Shown piece after piece: positions 6,596 to 14,275 of a stretch of DNA of 20,724 nucleotides. The notes beneath the pieces are model-generated. The model saw only the letters and a program-made list of their open reading frames with translations. It was not told the DNA's origin and made no database searches. This DNA is from an uncultured Eubacteriales bacterium. Lineage in GTDB: Bacteria; Bacillota; Clostridia; Peptostreptococcales; Anaerovoracaceae. Positions within the stretch are counted from its first letter, which is position 1. The number at the start of each line of letters is the position of its first letter. A program made the translations under genes and the position numbers. The stretch is taken from NCBI GenBank assembly GCA_902772685.1, contig CACYBO010000087.1, forward strand, positions 1-20,724, written 5' to 3'.

Positions 6596-7354
6596 ATGAA
6601 AATCAGAAAGATGATAAACAAAAAAGGGGTTTATACGATAGAAGCTGCCATATGCCTGCCGCTGGTCATGCTAGCGGTCATAACGCTGGGATACTTCATC
6701 GAGGCAGACTCCGCGTGGGAGAACTGCATGAATGCAGCTTTGAGAGAATGTTCCTATGCGCAGTGTTCCGGCACAGCTCTGTCTAAGATGTCGGTAGGGA
6801 GAAAACTGGTGCGGGATTCCCGGAATACCGGACAGGATGTGGACCTGCACCTTGTCAGGCGGATGTATTCCTACTCTGACGGCAGGCACACGGATCTGAA
6901 CTCATTCGGTCTCAGGGTACGTGTGAACCTGCCGCTGCCGCTGGGATTCGGACGGATATTTGAATATGAAGACACCATAAAGTACCGGGATTTCACAGGT
7001 CTTCAGTACACCCGCCCTGCCCTTGGCGCGGAAGGTCTTGAGCAGGACCAGAACGCTTCGGAAGTCCGGATTTTTCCTCAAAGCGGAACGAAGTACCACG
7101 ATGAAGCATGCACTTATGTCAAGGCAGCCGTACACAGCTGTGTGCTGACAAACACTCTCAGAAAACAGTATTCATCCTGCGGCATGTGCGGTTCCGGCAG
7201 TCTACCATCAGGCAGCATTGTGTTCTGTTTTAACGGGAAGGACACCTGCTACCACCGGGGGACCTGCCGTTCCATAAAACGGCACAGCATCGTCGTCGAC
7301 AAAGGTGAAGCAGAAGAAAAAGGATACACGCCCTGCAGTAAATGCGGAGGGTAG
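6596..7354 (+). CDS. TadE-like minor pilin with C-terminal tandem HxxxC/CxxC repeats
   Basis: 252 residues. The N-terminus NKKGVYTIEAAICLPL, followed by a membrane helix (to about residue 34), is TadE-like, with the conserved Glu16. The middle (about 36-150) is an extracytoplasmic region without recognised motifs. The C-terminus holds two copies of an H-x3-C-x22-C-x2-C pattern: H168, C172, C195, C198 and H220, C224, C247, C250. Every position recurs at exactly 52 residues, so this looks like a domain duplication; both copies have Tyr before His. Such YHxxxC...CxxC modules occur at the ends of some secreted Firmicute proteins and probably bind zinc or form disulfides. It starts 11 bp after the previous stop, with a weak GGCAAAGAG ribosome site. 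Confidence 0.75.
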   Translation: MKIRKMINKKGVYTIEAAICLPLVMLAVITLGYFIEADSAWENCMNAALRECSYAQCSGTALSKMSVGRKLVRDSRNTGQDVDLHLVRRMYSYSDGRHTDLNSFGLRVRVNLPLPLGFGRIFEYEDTIKYRDFTGLQYTRPALGAEGLEQDQNASEVRIFPQSGTKYHDEACTYVKAAVHSCVLTNTLRKQYSSCGMCGSGSLPSGSIVFCFNGKDTCYHRGTCRSIKRHSIVVDKGEAEEKGYTPCSKCGG

Positions 7355-7392
7355 ATCATCAACAGCGTGAAAGACAGTGAAAGGACGAAAAT

Positions 7393-7935
7393 ATGTGGGA
7401 AAACAACGAATACAGAATGTGTTTCAGGGAAGATGCTATTTTGGATTTTGAGCGCGCCATGCTTTCTTCCGGCGAGTGCTCTTATCTGCTTCCTATGATG
7501 TTCATAAGCGGCGGTTCAAAACATGTGGTCTATTACGACTGCAAAGGCTTTGTTCCTCTTAGCAGATACCGCGTCGACAAGACTGAGGACGCACTTTTCA
7601 TCCTCGAAAAGGTCCTGATCATACTGACGAATGCGATCGGATATCTGATCACTCCCGCTAAAATATTCCTGAGCACCGATACGGTGTTCTACAATGCGGA
7701 AACGGGAGAAGTCAAAATAGCCTATGTTCCTGTGCGTGAGAAGCCGGCGGGGTCAAGCAGAAATCTGCTGCGTCTGATTGCGCAGCTGAAGTCCGATATT
7801 ACGGACGGCAATCAGGGATATCTGGACCGCTTCGCGGCAATCGTATATGAGAACAGTTACCACCTGCGCGATCTCACGAACAGGATGGGTCTTCTCCGGC
7901 GCGAGCTCTATCTGCAAACCAACGTCTCTTCGTGA
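7393..7935 (+). CDS. DUF6382-like protein, stand-alone
   Basis: 180 residues, soluble, with no signal peptide or membrane helix long enough to be convincing. The layout (N-terminal beta-rich part with GECSYLLPMMFI, then YDCKGFVPL, then VEIKVAYVP-like and RNLLRLIAQLKSDI stretches) resembles the DUF6382 domain found at the N-terminus of FHA-domain proteins in Clostridia, often near tad genes. Here the protein ends without an FHA domain. A role in pilus regulation or in contacting the cytoplasmic motor is possible but unproven. The start is supported by AAAGGA about eight bases before ATG 7393. Its last 62 bp overlap the convergent NhaC-family gene, and no terminator is visible between them. Confidence 0.6.
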   Translation: MWENNEYRMCFREDAILDFERAMLSSGECSYLLPMMFISGGSKHVVYYDCKGFVPLSRYRVDKTEDALFILEKVLIILTNAIGYLITPAKIFLSTDTVFYNAETGEVKIAYVPVREKPAGSSRNLLRLIAQLKSDITDGNQGYLDRFAAIVYENSYHLRDLTNRMGLLRRELYLQTNVSS

Positions 7936-9232
7936 ACAGATAGCACAGAGGAACCAAATAGAGATAGACTGACCACAGAAGCGCTCCGTATCCCACTCCG
8001 AAGAATGTCAGCGGAACGGAGCAGGCAATCGCCCATGGTATGAGCCCGACGACGACGATCGTGGAATTCTCGATATCTATGGCGAGTTCCTGCCTGTTTC
8101 CGCCGGTATCGAGATACGGCTTGGTCAGCAGGTCATTGCACATAAGCGTGGCGATAGTCTGATTGCAGAACAGAATGCTGGATGCAAGTCCCAGTATCAG
8201 AGCTACTGCGAAACGGCCTATCTTCTCACAGCCTGCGGTAATCCTGCTGAGCAATCCTTCCAGCATGCCTGTCCTGCCGAAAATGCCGGAATAGGCGCAC
8301 GAGATGATGAGGATTATGGCGATTTCCACCATGGAAATGAGACCGCCCCCATCCAGAATTGCGGACAGTCCCTCTCCTGTCGGATGGTAACCGAAGATCA
8401 GGACTTTGATGATTTCCATCACCGGGATTTTTTCTATTGCAAAGGCAATTACACCGCTTGCAGCGACACTGATCAGAATGGACCAGATGACGCCAACCTT
8501 CATCAGCGGCAATGCCAATATCAGAACCGCGGGCAAAAACCCCCATGGGGAGAGCGTAAACTCACTCCTGAATGTGGCGAGAAGGTCGCTGTCCACATGG
8601 CTGATGGGATTCATAAATGAAAGGACACAGTAAAACGCCAGCGTCAGAAGAGCAGGCAGCAGACCTGTTCTCATCATCAGTTTGACGTTCGCCATAATCT
8701 CTGTTTTTGTTATACCGGCGACCATATTCGCGGAAGAAGATACCGGGGATGCTCTGTCCCCGAAGTAGATACCCGACATAAGGACCCCCGCTGTGATGAG
8801 CGGGTCGACCCCGCCGCTTCTGGCCAGAGCCATAAATATTACCCCAACGGTCCCGGCAACGCCGAAGGATGTTCCGAGGGCATAGCTGAGCAGAAGCGAA
8901 AGCAGATATGCGATGATGAGAAACAGCGGCGGGACGATGACCTTCATTCCGTAAAAAACGAATACCGTAATGGTTCCGGATATTCTCCATGCCGCTGTAA
9001 TTAGTCCTATTATGAGCATGACCTCAATGACGATCAGTGAATCCCTGATGGACCCCCAGCTGCTGACCGACAGTTCCTTTATCCCCTTCCCGATCGGCAT
9101 GCCGAGCTGTTTGAGTCCCAGCACCGTAAACAGCAAAAGGCCGACCAGCAGAGCCCATACCATAGAGTGCCCTGTGATCAGCATTGCGATCATACTTGCT
9201 ATGAATAAAATAAATGCGATTATCAAGCCCAT
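7874..9232 (-). CDS. Na+/H+ antiporter NhaC family protein
   Basis: 452-residue polytopic membrane protein of the NhaC/ion transporter family, exchanging sodium (or an organic acid) for protons at the cytoplasmic membrane. Characteristic stretches are GTSFGVAGTVGVIFMALA (120-137) and SGIYFGDRASPVSSSANMV (153-171), with about ten or more hydrophobic helices. It starts eight bases after the sfsA stop and has no clear ribosome site, so translation is probably coupled to sfsA. Its C-terminal end, a short Arg-rich tail, overlaps the convergent DUF6382-like gene. Family is sure; the substrate (Na+/H+, malate/lactate or another pair) cannot be decided from sequence alone. Confidence 0.9.
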   Translation of the reverse strand: MGLIIAFILFIASMIAMLITGHSMVWALLVGLLLFTVLGLKQLGMPIGKGIKELSVSSWGSIRDSLIVIEVMLIIGLITAAWRISGTITVFVFYGMKVIVPPLFLIIAYLLSLLLSYALGTSFGVAGTVGVIFMALARSGGVDPLITAGVLMSGIYFGDRASPVSSSANMVAGITKTEIMANVKLMMRTGLLPALLTLAFYCVLSFMNPISHVDSDLLATFRSEFTLSPWGFLPAVLILALPLMKVGVIWSILISVAASGVIAFAIEKIPVMEIIKVLIFGYHPTGEGLSAILDGGGLISMVEIAIILIISCAYSGIFGRTGMLEGLLSRITAGCEKIGRFAVALILGLASSILFCNQTIATLMCNDLLTKPYLDTGGNRQELAIDIENSTIVVVGLIPWAIACSVPLTFFGVGYGALLWSVYLYLVPLCYLFTKRRWFADRARAGEDPSCS

Positions 9233-9240
9233 AACGATGT

Positions 9241-9984
9241 CTAGTGTATATGTTCCGCTGAATTATTGCAAATGAATTTAATCTGCTTTTTCACCTCAAG
9301 GCTGTCAGGCGTAACGGCGCATTCATACGCGAGAATCTTCACGCCGGCTGCCTCTGCCTTTGCGAGCGCCTCACCAAACTGAGGATGGGTTTCATCATTC
9401 GGTGAAACGTCTTTCATCCCTTCCATCTGGACGACAAAAATCAGATACGCTTCATAACCTTCCTCGTGCGCCCTGACCAATTCGTTGATGTGCTTGATCC
9501 CCCGCTCCGTAGGGGCGTCCGGGAATCTTGCGTGCCCGTCGTTTTCCAGCGTGACACCTTTTACTTCGATAAATCCGCGCTTTCCTTCTGCCTCAATATA
9601 AAAATCGAATCTGGAGTCCCCGTATCCGACCTCAGGCTGGATGTGCAGGTTCTGATCCTCAAATCCGGGAAGCCGGATCCGGCCATCGGACAGCGCCTCT
9701 CCCACTGCTTTGTTGGGTGCCTGCGAGTCCATGTTGATCAGCAGATCGCTGCCGTCTTTAACTGCCTTTCGGACCGCCACAAGGGAAAACCGCATCTTCC
9801 GATTCCCCATTCGGCCGTCATAGTCCTCCAGATACACAGTGCTCCCGGGCAAAAGCAGTTCCCTGCACCGTCCGGTGTTCTTAACATGGACCTTGGCAGT
9901 CTCGCCATCCGGCAGCCTGACTTCGGCGACGAATCTGTTTTCACGTTTTATGAACTTGGCTTCTGCTATCTTCTCATATTTCAT
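9241..9984 (-). CDS. sfsA: DNA/RNA nuclease SfsA
   Basis: 247 residues, normal for SfsA. Family motifs in order: HVKNTGRCRELL (33-44), in the N-terminal nucleic-acid-binding part; SRFDF (124-128); EVKGVTL (140-146), which carries the nuclease-type Glu-x-Lys; and FPDAPTERGIKH (154-165). SfsA was first named as a sugar fermentation stimulation protein and is now described as a metal-dependent nuclease of the PD-(D/E)xK type. ATG 9984 is preceded by GGAAGGGT at a workable distance. It lies just beyond the LemA terminator; no separate promoter is obvious, so expression may come from readthrough or from a weak promoter I did not see. Confidence 0.95.
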   Translation of the reverse strand: MKYEKIAEAKFIKRENRFVAEVRLPDGETAKVHVKNTGRCRELLLPGSTVYLEDYDGRMGNRKMRFSLVAVRKAVKDGSDLLINMDSQAPNKAVGEALSDGRIRLPGFEDQNLHIQPEVGYGDSRFDFYIEAEGKRGFIEVKGVTLENDGHARFPDAPTERGIKHINELVRAHEEGYEAYLIFVVQMEGMKDVSPNDETHPQFGEALAKAEAAGVKILAYECAVTPDSLEVKKQIKFICNNSAEHIH

Positions 9985-10033
9985 CAGCTTACCCTTCCGT
10001 TAGCAGGTGCGGCAGTAATGGGTCTGTGGTACT

Positions 10034-10076
10034 AAAAGGAGCCGCGCACCGGCATCTTCACCGGCGCTGCGGCTCC
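10034..10076 (-). terminator. Rho-independent terminator after the EcsC-LemA genes
   Basis: Long GC-rich hairpin: outer stem GGAGCCGC/GCGGCTCC (10038-10045 with 10069-10076) continued by an inner, partly wobble-paired CCGG stem around the loop CATCTTC. On the minus strand it is followed by TTTT (10037-10034). The T-run is short, so some readthrough into sfsA is possible. Confidence 0.75.
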
Positions 10077-10090
10077 AGGTCAATCAAACT

Positions 10091-10789
10091 TTACTGAATC
10101 TCGTCACTCTTAGGAGGTTCAAGATCTGTTTCCGGTGCTGCCGGAGCTTCCGGTTCCGGAGCAGCCGGTGATCCGCTGTCTGCCTTCGGAGCGTCTGAAG
10201 CCGCGCCCTGAACAGTCTGCGGTCCGTCTGATGGGCTGAAATCCACGACTACGTTCTCACGTTCACGAGCGTCGTCAACTTCATACATCCTGTATTTCTC
10301 AAAGTGGAATTGATTTGCGATGAAATTAGTCGGGAATGATTCCACTGCCGTGTTCATCTGCCTTACGCATCCATTGTAGTATTTACGGCTGTTGGCAATG
10401 TCATCCTCGAACTCATTGAGCTGTCTCATCAGCGTCATGAAATTCTCATTGGCTTTGAGCTCAGGATAAGCTTCTGCTGTCGCGACAATCGAACCGAGTG
10501 AAGCACCCAGTGCCTGGTTTGCCTCGATTTTCTCGTTCGGAGACATCGCGTCATAGTTTCTGGTGCGGAGCTTTGTAATCTTCTCAAAAGTACTGCTTTC
10601 GTGCTCTGCATATGCCTTTACTGTGTTGACCAGATTAGGAACGAGATCCCATCTCTTCTTCAGATAGACATCCATCGTCGCGAATGCTTCCTCTATTCTG
10701 TTCTTCATTCTGATGAATTTGTTGTACGCACCAATTCCCCAGATCAGAAGAATAATGATGATAATAATGATGATGATTCCCAGTGTCAT
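10091..10789 (-). CDS. LemA family protein with acidic Pro/Ala-rich tail
   Basis: 232 residues. An N-terminal membrane helix (about 3-20) contains an unusual run of nine Ile residues. It leads into the LemA signature: YNKFIRMKNRIEEAF, then KKRWDLVPNLVNTVKAYAEHE (45-65). The rest of the LemA helical core follows to about residue 186. LemA proteins are membrane-anchored helical bundles of uncertain function, with the bulk expected outside the membrane or in the cytoplasm depending on orientation. The last 45 residues are low-complexity and rich in Pro, Ala, Glu and Asp, which I take to be an unstructured tail. The start overlaps the EcsC-family stop as ATGA, so the two are translationally coupled. 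Confidence 0.92.
   Translation of the reverse strand: MTLGIIIIIIIIILLIWGIGAYNKFIRMKNRIEEAFATMDVYLKKRWDLVPNLVNTVKAYAEHESSTFEKITKLRTRNYDAMSPNEKIEANQALGASLGSIVATAEAYPELKANENFMTLMRQLNEFEDDIANSRKYYNGCVRQMNTAVESFPTNFIANQFHFEKYRMYEVDDARERENVVVDFSPSDGPQTVQGAASDAPKADSGSPAAPEPEAPAAPETDLEPPKSDEIQ
10751..10777 (-). repeat. Trinucleotide-like run encoding poly-Ile in LemA
   Basis: Nine consecutive ATC/ATT codons on the minus strand (AAT and GAT triplets on the plus strand) encode Ile5-Ile13 of the LemA membrane helix. Slippage here would change the length of the helix by whole residues without shifting the frame. Confidence 0.6.
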
Positions 10790-11580
10790 TCCATCTCCTC
10801 CTTTTTATTCAAAAGATATCTTTTGTGATACTTTAATCTAACGTACTCCATAATCTTGTTGTAGTAGACCGGATTGCTCAGTCCCCCGACAACGCCGACC
10901 ACCGGCAGTCCCTGGATGAACTTCAGCACGAGCATATCCAGCGCAAAATCATCTGCGGTCACGCCAATCTGTGTCTGCACTGCGTCTATGTCGGGTTCCC
11001 CCGGATCCCGCAGAAGCTGTTCCACCTCAAGATCGGCGGCAATCCACTTATCGCGTCTGGATATTGCTGCGGACATCATCTTGAGGATGAGAACCCGCTC
11101 TCCAGATTTATTGTAATCATAACCGTACTTCAGTGCAACCTCATAAATCGACTGAAGAATGAATCCTATAAACAGCACAACATCCGGCAGACCGATGCCG
11201 AGCACTCCGAGGCCCACTCCTTCGGCTGTCGTGATGATCGATTTCCATCTCTTCGAAGATGATACGTTGCTGCGGAACTTCCGGAGTTCTCTGCGGGTCT
11301 GGATGCTGTCCACTGCTGAGTCCTGACTCTCAAAATCCTTCAGAAGCCTGTCTTTGCTGTAGGTCTTCTCTATTACATCAACACCCTTCTCAAAGATGAT
11401 GTTAAACGCAGTCGCAAAAGCAGCGCGAAGGTTCACATATATCTTCTCAGGGATAATGCTCTCGATCGCGTTCTTCCAGGCTTTATCAGAAGCCATTGCC
11501 TGCTTCTGAATTTTTTTCTCCTGTTTCGCTATGTACTTGAGTTCCTTTTCACAGGCCAGTCTGAATTGTTCATCATTCAT
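10786..11580 (-). CDS. EcsC family protein
   Basis: 264 residues. The N-terminal third is a charged, probably coiled-coil helix (1-45). The central GLGVLGIGLPDVVLFIGFIL stretch (123-142) is the hydrophobic core region of the family, and the closing GLPVVGVVGGLSNPVYYNKI (224-243) is the usual C-terminal motif. EcsC was named from the third gene of the Bacillus ecs ABC-transporter operon, but no ABC transporter is present here and the molecular function is unknown. The partner appears to be the downstream LemA gene, which overlaps by 4 bp. The gene begins 31 bp after the citrate synthase stop. The best GGAAGGA ribosome site is rather far upstream of ATG 11580, so the exact start is less certain. 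Confidence 0.85.
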   Translation of the reverse strand: MNDEQFRLACEKELKYIAKQEKKIQKQAMASDKAWKNAIESIIPEKIYVNLRAAFATAFNIIFEKGVDVIEKTYSKDRLLKDFESQDSAVDSIQTRRELRKFRSNVSSSKRWKSIITTAEGVGLGVLGIGLPDVVLFIGFILQSIYEVALKYGYDYNKSGERVLILKMMSAAISRRDKWIAADLEVEQLLRDPGEPDIDAVQTQIGVTADDFALDMLVLKFIQGLPVVGVVGGLSNPVYYNKIMEYVRLKYHKRYLLNKKEEME

Positions 11581-11611
11581 CGTTCAGTGTGAAATCGTTC
11601 CTTCCAGCGCA

Positions 11612-13078
11612 TCAGCGCGACTTTCTGTCTTCCATAGCGACATAATCCCGCCTTTCCTGAACAGAATTATAGGCCGGACGCATCAGTTTGCCGCCATTCA
11701 CTATCTCCTCGAGCCTGTGTGCAGTCCACCCTGCAAGCCTTGCCGTAGCAAACAGCGGTGTTGCGACATCAGTATCGATATCCAGAGCACTGTACACAAA
11801 CCCAGAGTACAGATCCACATTGGCCGGCATGAGAATCTCCCTGCCGTGCACCTCCGCATACAGTTCAGGTGTCCGGCGCTCTATGTAGTCGCACAGAACA
11901 AAATCTTCTATCCTGTCATTGGATTCCGCCAGCTGTTTTGCCATCCCCTTCAGGATCTTCGCACGCGGATCTGACTTGGTGTATATGGCGTGTCCCATGC
12001 CGTAGACGAGACCTGTTCTGTCATTGGCTTCACCCTTCAGTATCTTGACGATATAATCGTCCAGCGCTGAGTGCTTGCCCACGTCCTTGACATGCTCTTT
12101 GATATCGCGGATCATATTGATTACCGCAATATTCGCGCCGCCGTGCTTAGGGCCTTTGAGAGAACCTACAGCAGCGGCAATCGCCGAATAAGTATCCGTT
12201 CCCGTAGATGAGATAAGATGCGTTGTAAAGGAGGAGTTGTTTCCTCCGCCGTGCTCCGCATGAAGCATCATGCAGATGTCCAGAATCTTCGCCTCGAATT
12301 CTGTGTACTCTCCCATCGGGCGCAGCATTCTGAGGATATTCTCCGATGTGGACAGTTCCCTGATCGGGTCGTGCAGATGCAGACTCTTCTTGTCATAGTA
12401 ACTGCTCTTCGCCTGATAGGCGTAGCAAATGATTGCCGGAAAATAACCCATGAGGCTCATGGACTGCCGAAGCACGTTGGACAGGGATACATCGTCCGGA
12501 TTGTCATCAAAACTGTACAGCGCAAGAACACTTCTCGCCAGTTTGTTCATGATGTTCTTTGACGGAGCCGTCAGAATCATATCCCTCGCGAATCCGCTCG
12601 GCAGTTCTCTGTGATCCCCCAGCAAGTCATTAAACGTATTCAGTTCCTTTCTGGTCGGAAGATCGCCCATCATAAGCAGATAAGCTGTTTCTTCAAAGCC
12701 GAAACGCTTTTCGAGAAGAACATTGTTTACTAGATCTTGTATGTCATATCCTCTGTAAAAGAGTCTTCCTTCCACGGGCACCTTATTGCCCTGTTCGTCC
12801 TTTTCGTAACCGATTACTTCTCCAATATGCGTAAGCCCTACGACCACACCGGTGCCATTGGAATTACGCAGACCCCTTTTGACATCGTTTTCGATGTACT
12901 TCTGTTCCTGTATCTTATTGTTGGCAGCAAGTTTTTTAGCTCCGCTGTCATAAAAAGATCCCTCGGTCTGTTTCAGCCTTCCTGTTTTCACTTTTTCATG
13001 ATTGTCTTTATTCTTTTTCTCGGTCTTGTGAACTGCGTTCCTGACTTCTTCTCTTTTTACTCTTAATTTTTCGAGCAT
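11612..13078 (-). CDS. Citrate (or 2-methylcitrate) synthase with N-terminal extension
   Basis: 488 residues. Condenses acetyl-CoA with oxaloacetate; in a fermentative anaerobe it most likely serves glutamate synthesis through a partial TCA cycle. All three catalytic residues are seen: His312 in KGPKHGGAN, His363 in GMGHAIYTKSDPRA, and Asp422 in NVDLYSG. The conserved LHAEHGGGNNSSF segment is at 272-284. The first 65 or so residues are very rich in Lys, Glu and Asn and do not belong to the catalytic fold as I know it. The start is supported by AAGGGGG seven bases or so before ATG 13078. It is the first gene after an extended -10 box at 13128-13133. Specificity for methylcitrate versus citrate cannot be settled from sequence alone. 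Confidence 0.93.
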   Translation of the reverse strand: MLEKLRVKREEVRNAVHKTEKKNKDNHEKVKTGRLKQTEGSFYDSGAKKLAANNKIQEQKYIENDVKRGLRNSNGTGVVVGLTHIGEVIGYEKDEQGNKVPVEGRLFYRGYDIQDLVNNVLLEKRFGFEETAYLLMMGDLPTRKELNTFNDLLGDHRELPSGFARDMILTAPSKNIMNKLARSVLALYSFDDNPDDVSLSNVLRQSMSLMGYFPAIICYAYQAKSSYYDKKSLHLHDPIRELSTSENILRMLRPMGEYTEFEAKILDICMMLHAEHGGGNNSSFTTHLISSTGTDTYSAIAAAVGSLKGPKHGGANIAVINMIRDIKEHVKDVGKHSALDDYIVKILKGEANDRTGLVYGMGHAIYTKSDPRAKILKGMAKQLAESNDRIEDFVLCDYIERRTPELYAEVHGREILMPANVDLYSGFVYSALDIDTDVATPLFATARLAGWTAHRLEEIVNGGKLMRPAYNSVQERRDYVAMEDRKSR

Positions 13079-13127
13079 CAGAAACCCCCTTCCATCAAGA
13101 TGTTTATCGTGTTAAAGCAGTATTGTG

Positions 13128-13156
13128 ATTATACCATAAACCGATGCCGAATGAAA
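13128..13156 (-). promoter_or_regulatory. Extended -10 promoter of citrate synthase
   Basis: On the minus strand, TGG-TATAAT (-10 at 13128-13133) forms an extended -10 with a perfect hexamer. The -35 region (about 13151-13156, TTTCAT) is poor, which is tolerated in extended -10 promoters. It leaves a leader of about 43 bases before ATG 13078. Confidence 0.5.
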
Positions 13157-13164
13157 GTGCCGCT

Positions 13165-14262
13165 CTATTTCAGCGTTAAATTCACTGTGATGATATCACT
13201 GACAGAGTCTATGATATCCAGATTGATTTTGATATCGCCATTCGCCAGAGCCTTGTATACGTCATCATACTGGTTCTGCGTCAGATTCTTAAGATGGTTG
13301 TGCTTCAGCTCAAGCCCAATCCCATTGTTGTGGGCGTTGTATTCTATAACGGTTCCGCCCGGGAATTTGTCATCTGCGTATCCGTCGAGTATTTCTTTGA
13401 TTGCATCCTTAATGTTGTAAACCGCGGATGTAATGACTTTATCTGATTTGCCGCTCTGGTCTGTGCAGCTGCCGATTACTTTACCGTCTTCTGCCTCTGC
13501 CGCCTCGATGACCGGCTCCTGAATATTTCTTCCCGCTGCGAAGATCACCTGCGCGCCGTCCTGATACATTGCAGATGCAGTCTTATACACTGCGTCTCTG
13601 TCAGCAGGGTTCTCGCAGTACTTATATTCCAGTGTCACCGGAACACCGATTTCCCCTGCCGCACGTTCGGCGCCCATCACATATCCGTATCCAAAGGCCT
13701 TGATATCTTCCGCTTTGCTTTCACCAATGAAGCCGAGTTCCGTCGAGCCGTCGATGACAGCCGCATACCCGGCCAGATAGCCCGCCTGTCCTGAATCAAA
13801 GGAAACAGCAGCTGTGTTCTGAAGGATCAGAATATCTCCGTTATCCGGATCATATGGATCTGCGTCGATCAGGGCGAACTTGATCTCAGGGTATATTTCC
13901 TGCATTTCATAAACAGCATTTGCCATTTTATTGTTGTCCACCATGACAACTTTCGCACCCTTGTTGATTGCCGTTTTTATGGCGTCGATAAAAGCTGCGT
14001 CCGTCTGCTCCGCGGCTTTGTAATACTTGTGGGAGATGCCGTGGGTTCCCCCGAATTCCGTGATCGCGTTCCATGCGGTTTCACTGTGTCCGCCGTCCAT
14101 GATCAGACTGTCATCGGTAACGAGCGCAATCTCATATTTCACATTCTCCTCAGGAAGCGCTTCCTCCTCCTCGGCGCATCCTCCGAGCAGCACAGCAAAA
14201 GCAAGAACCATAATGCTGCCTGTTATGATTGCTAAGATTCTATTCATCAGTAATTTCTTCAT
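13165..14262 (-). CDS. BMP family substrate-binding lipoprotein
   Basis: 365-residue lipoprotein of the BMP/Med/PnrA type, the solute-binding part of ABC importers for purine and other nucleosides. The N-terminal signal ends in a lipobox (LGGC, Cys29), then an acidic linker. Family features: an NAITEFGGTHGISHKYYKAA-like first lobe, VSFDSGQAGYLAGYAA (about 152-167), and a GFGYGYVMGAERAA-like region, here with AFGYGYVMGAERAA. No ATP-binding or permease gene is in the window, so it is an orphan here and may share a transporter encoded elsewhere or act as a sensor. The start is supported by GAGGGGGAAG just before ATG 14262, starting within the end of the upstream gene. No terminator is visible before citrate synthase. 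Confidence 0.9.
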   Translation of the reverse strand: MKKLLMNRILAIITGSIMVLAFAVLLGGCAEEEEALPEENVKYEIALVTDDSLIMDGGHSETAWNAITEFGGTHGISHKYYKAAEQTDAAFIDAIKTAINKGAKVVMVDNNKMANAVYEMQEIYPEIKFALIDADPYDPDNGDILILQNTAAVSFDSGQAGYLAGYAAVIDGSTELGFIGESKAEDIKAFGYGYVMGAERAAGEIGVPVTLEYKYCENPADRDAVYKTASAMYQDGAQVIFAAGRNIQEPVIEAAEAEDGKVIGSCTDQSGKSDKVITSAVYNIKDAIKEILDGYADDKFPGGTVIEYNAHNNGIGLELKHNHLKNLTQNQYDDVYKALANGDIKINLDIIDSVSDIITVNLTLK

Positions 14263-14275
14263 AACTTCTTCCCCC

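Noticed and set aside
10751..10777. Phase-variable repeat in LemA
   Set aside because: The repeat unit is three bases, so slippage would not shift the frame or switch the gene off.
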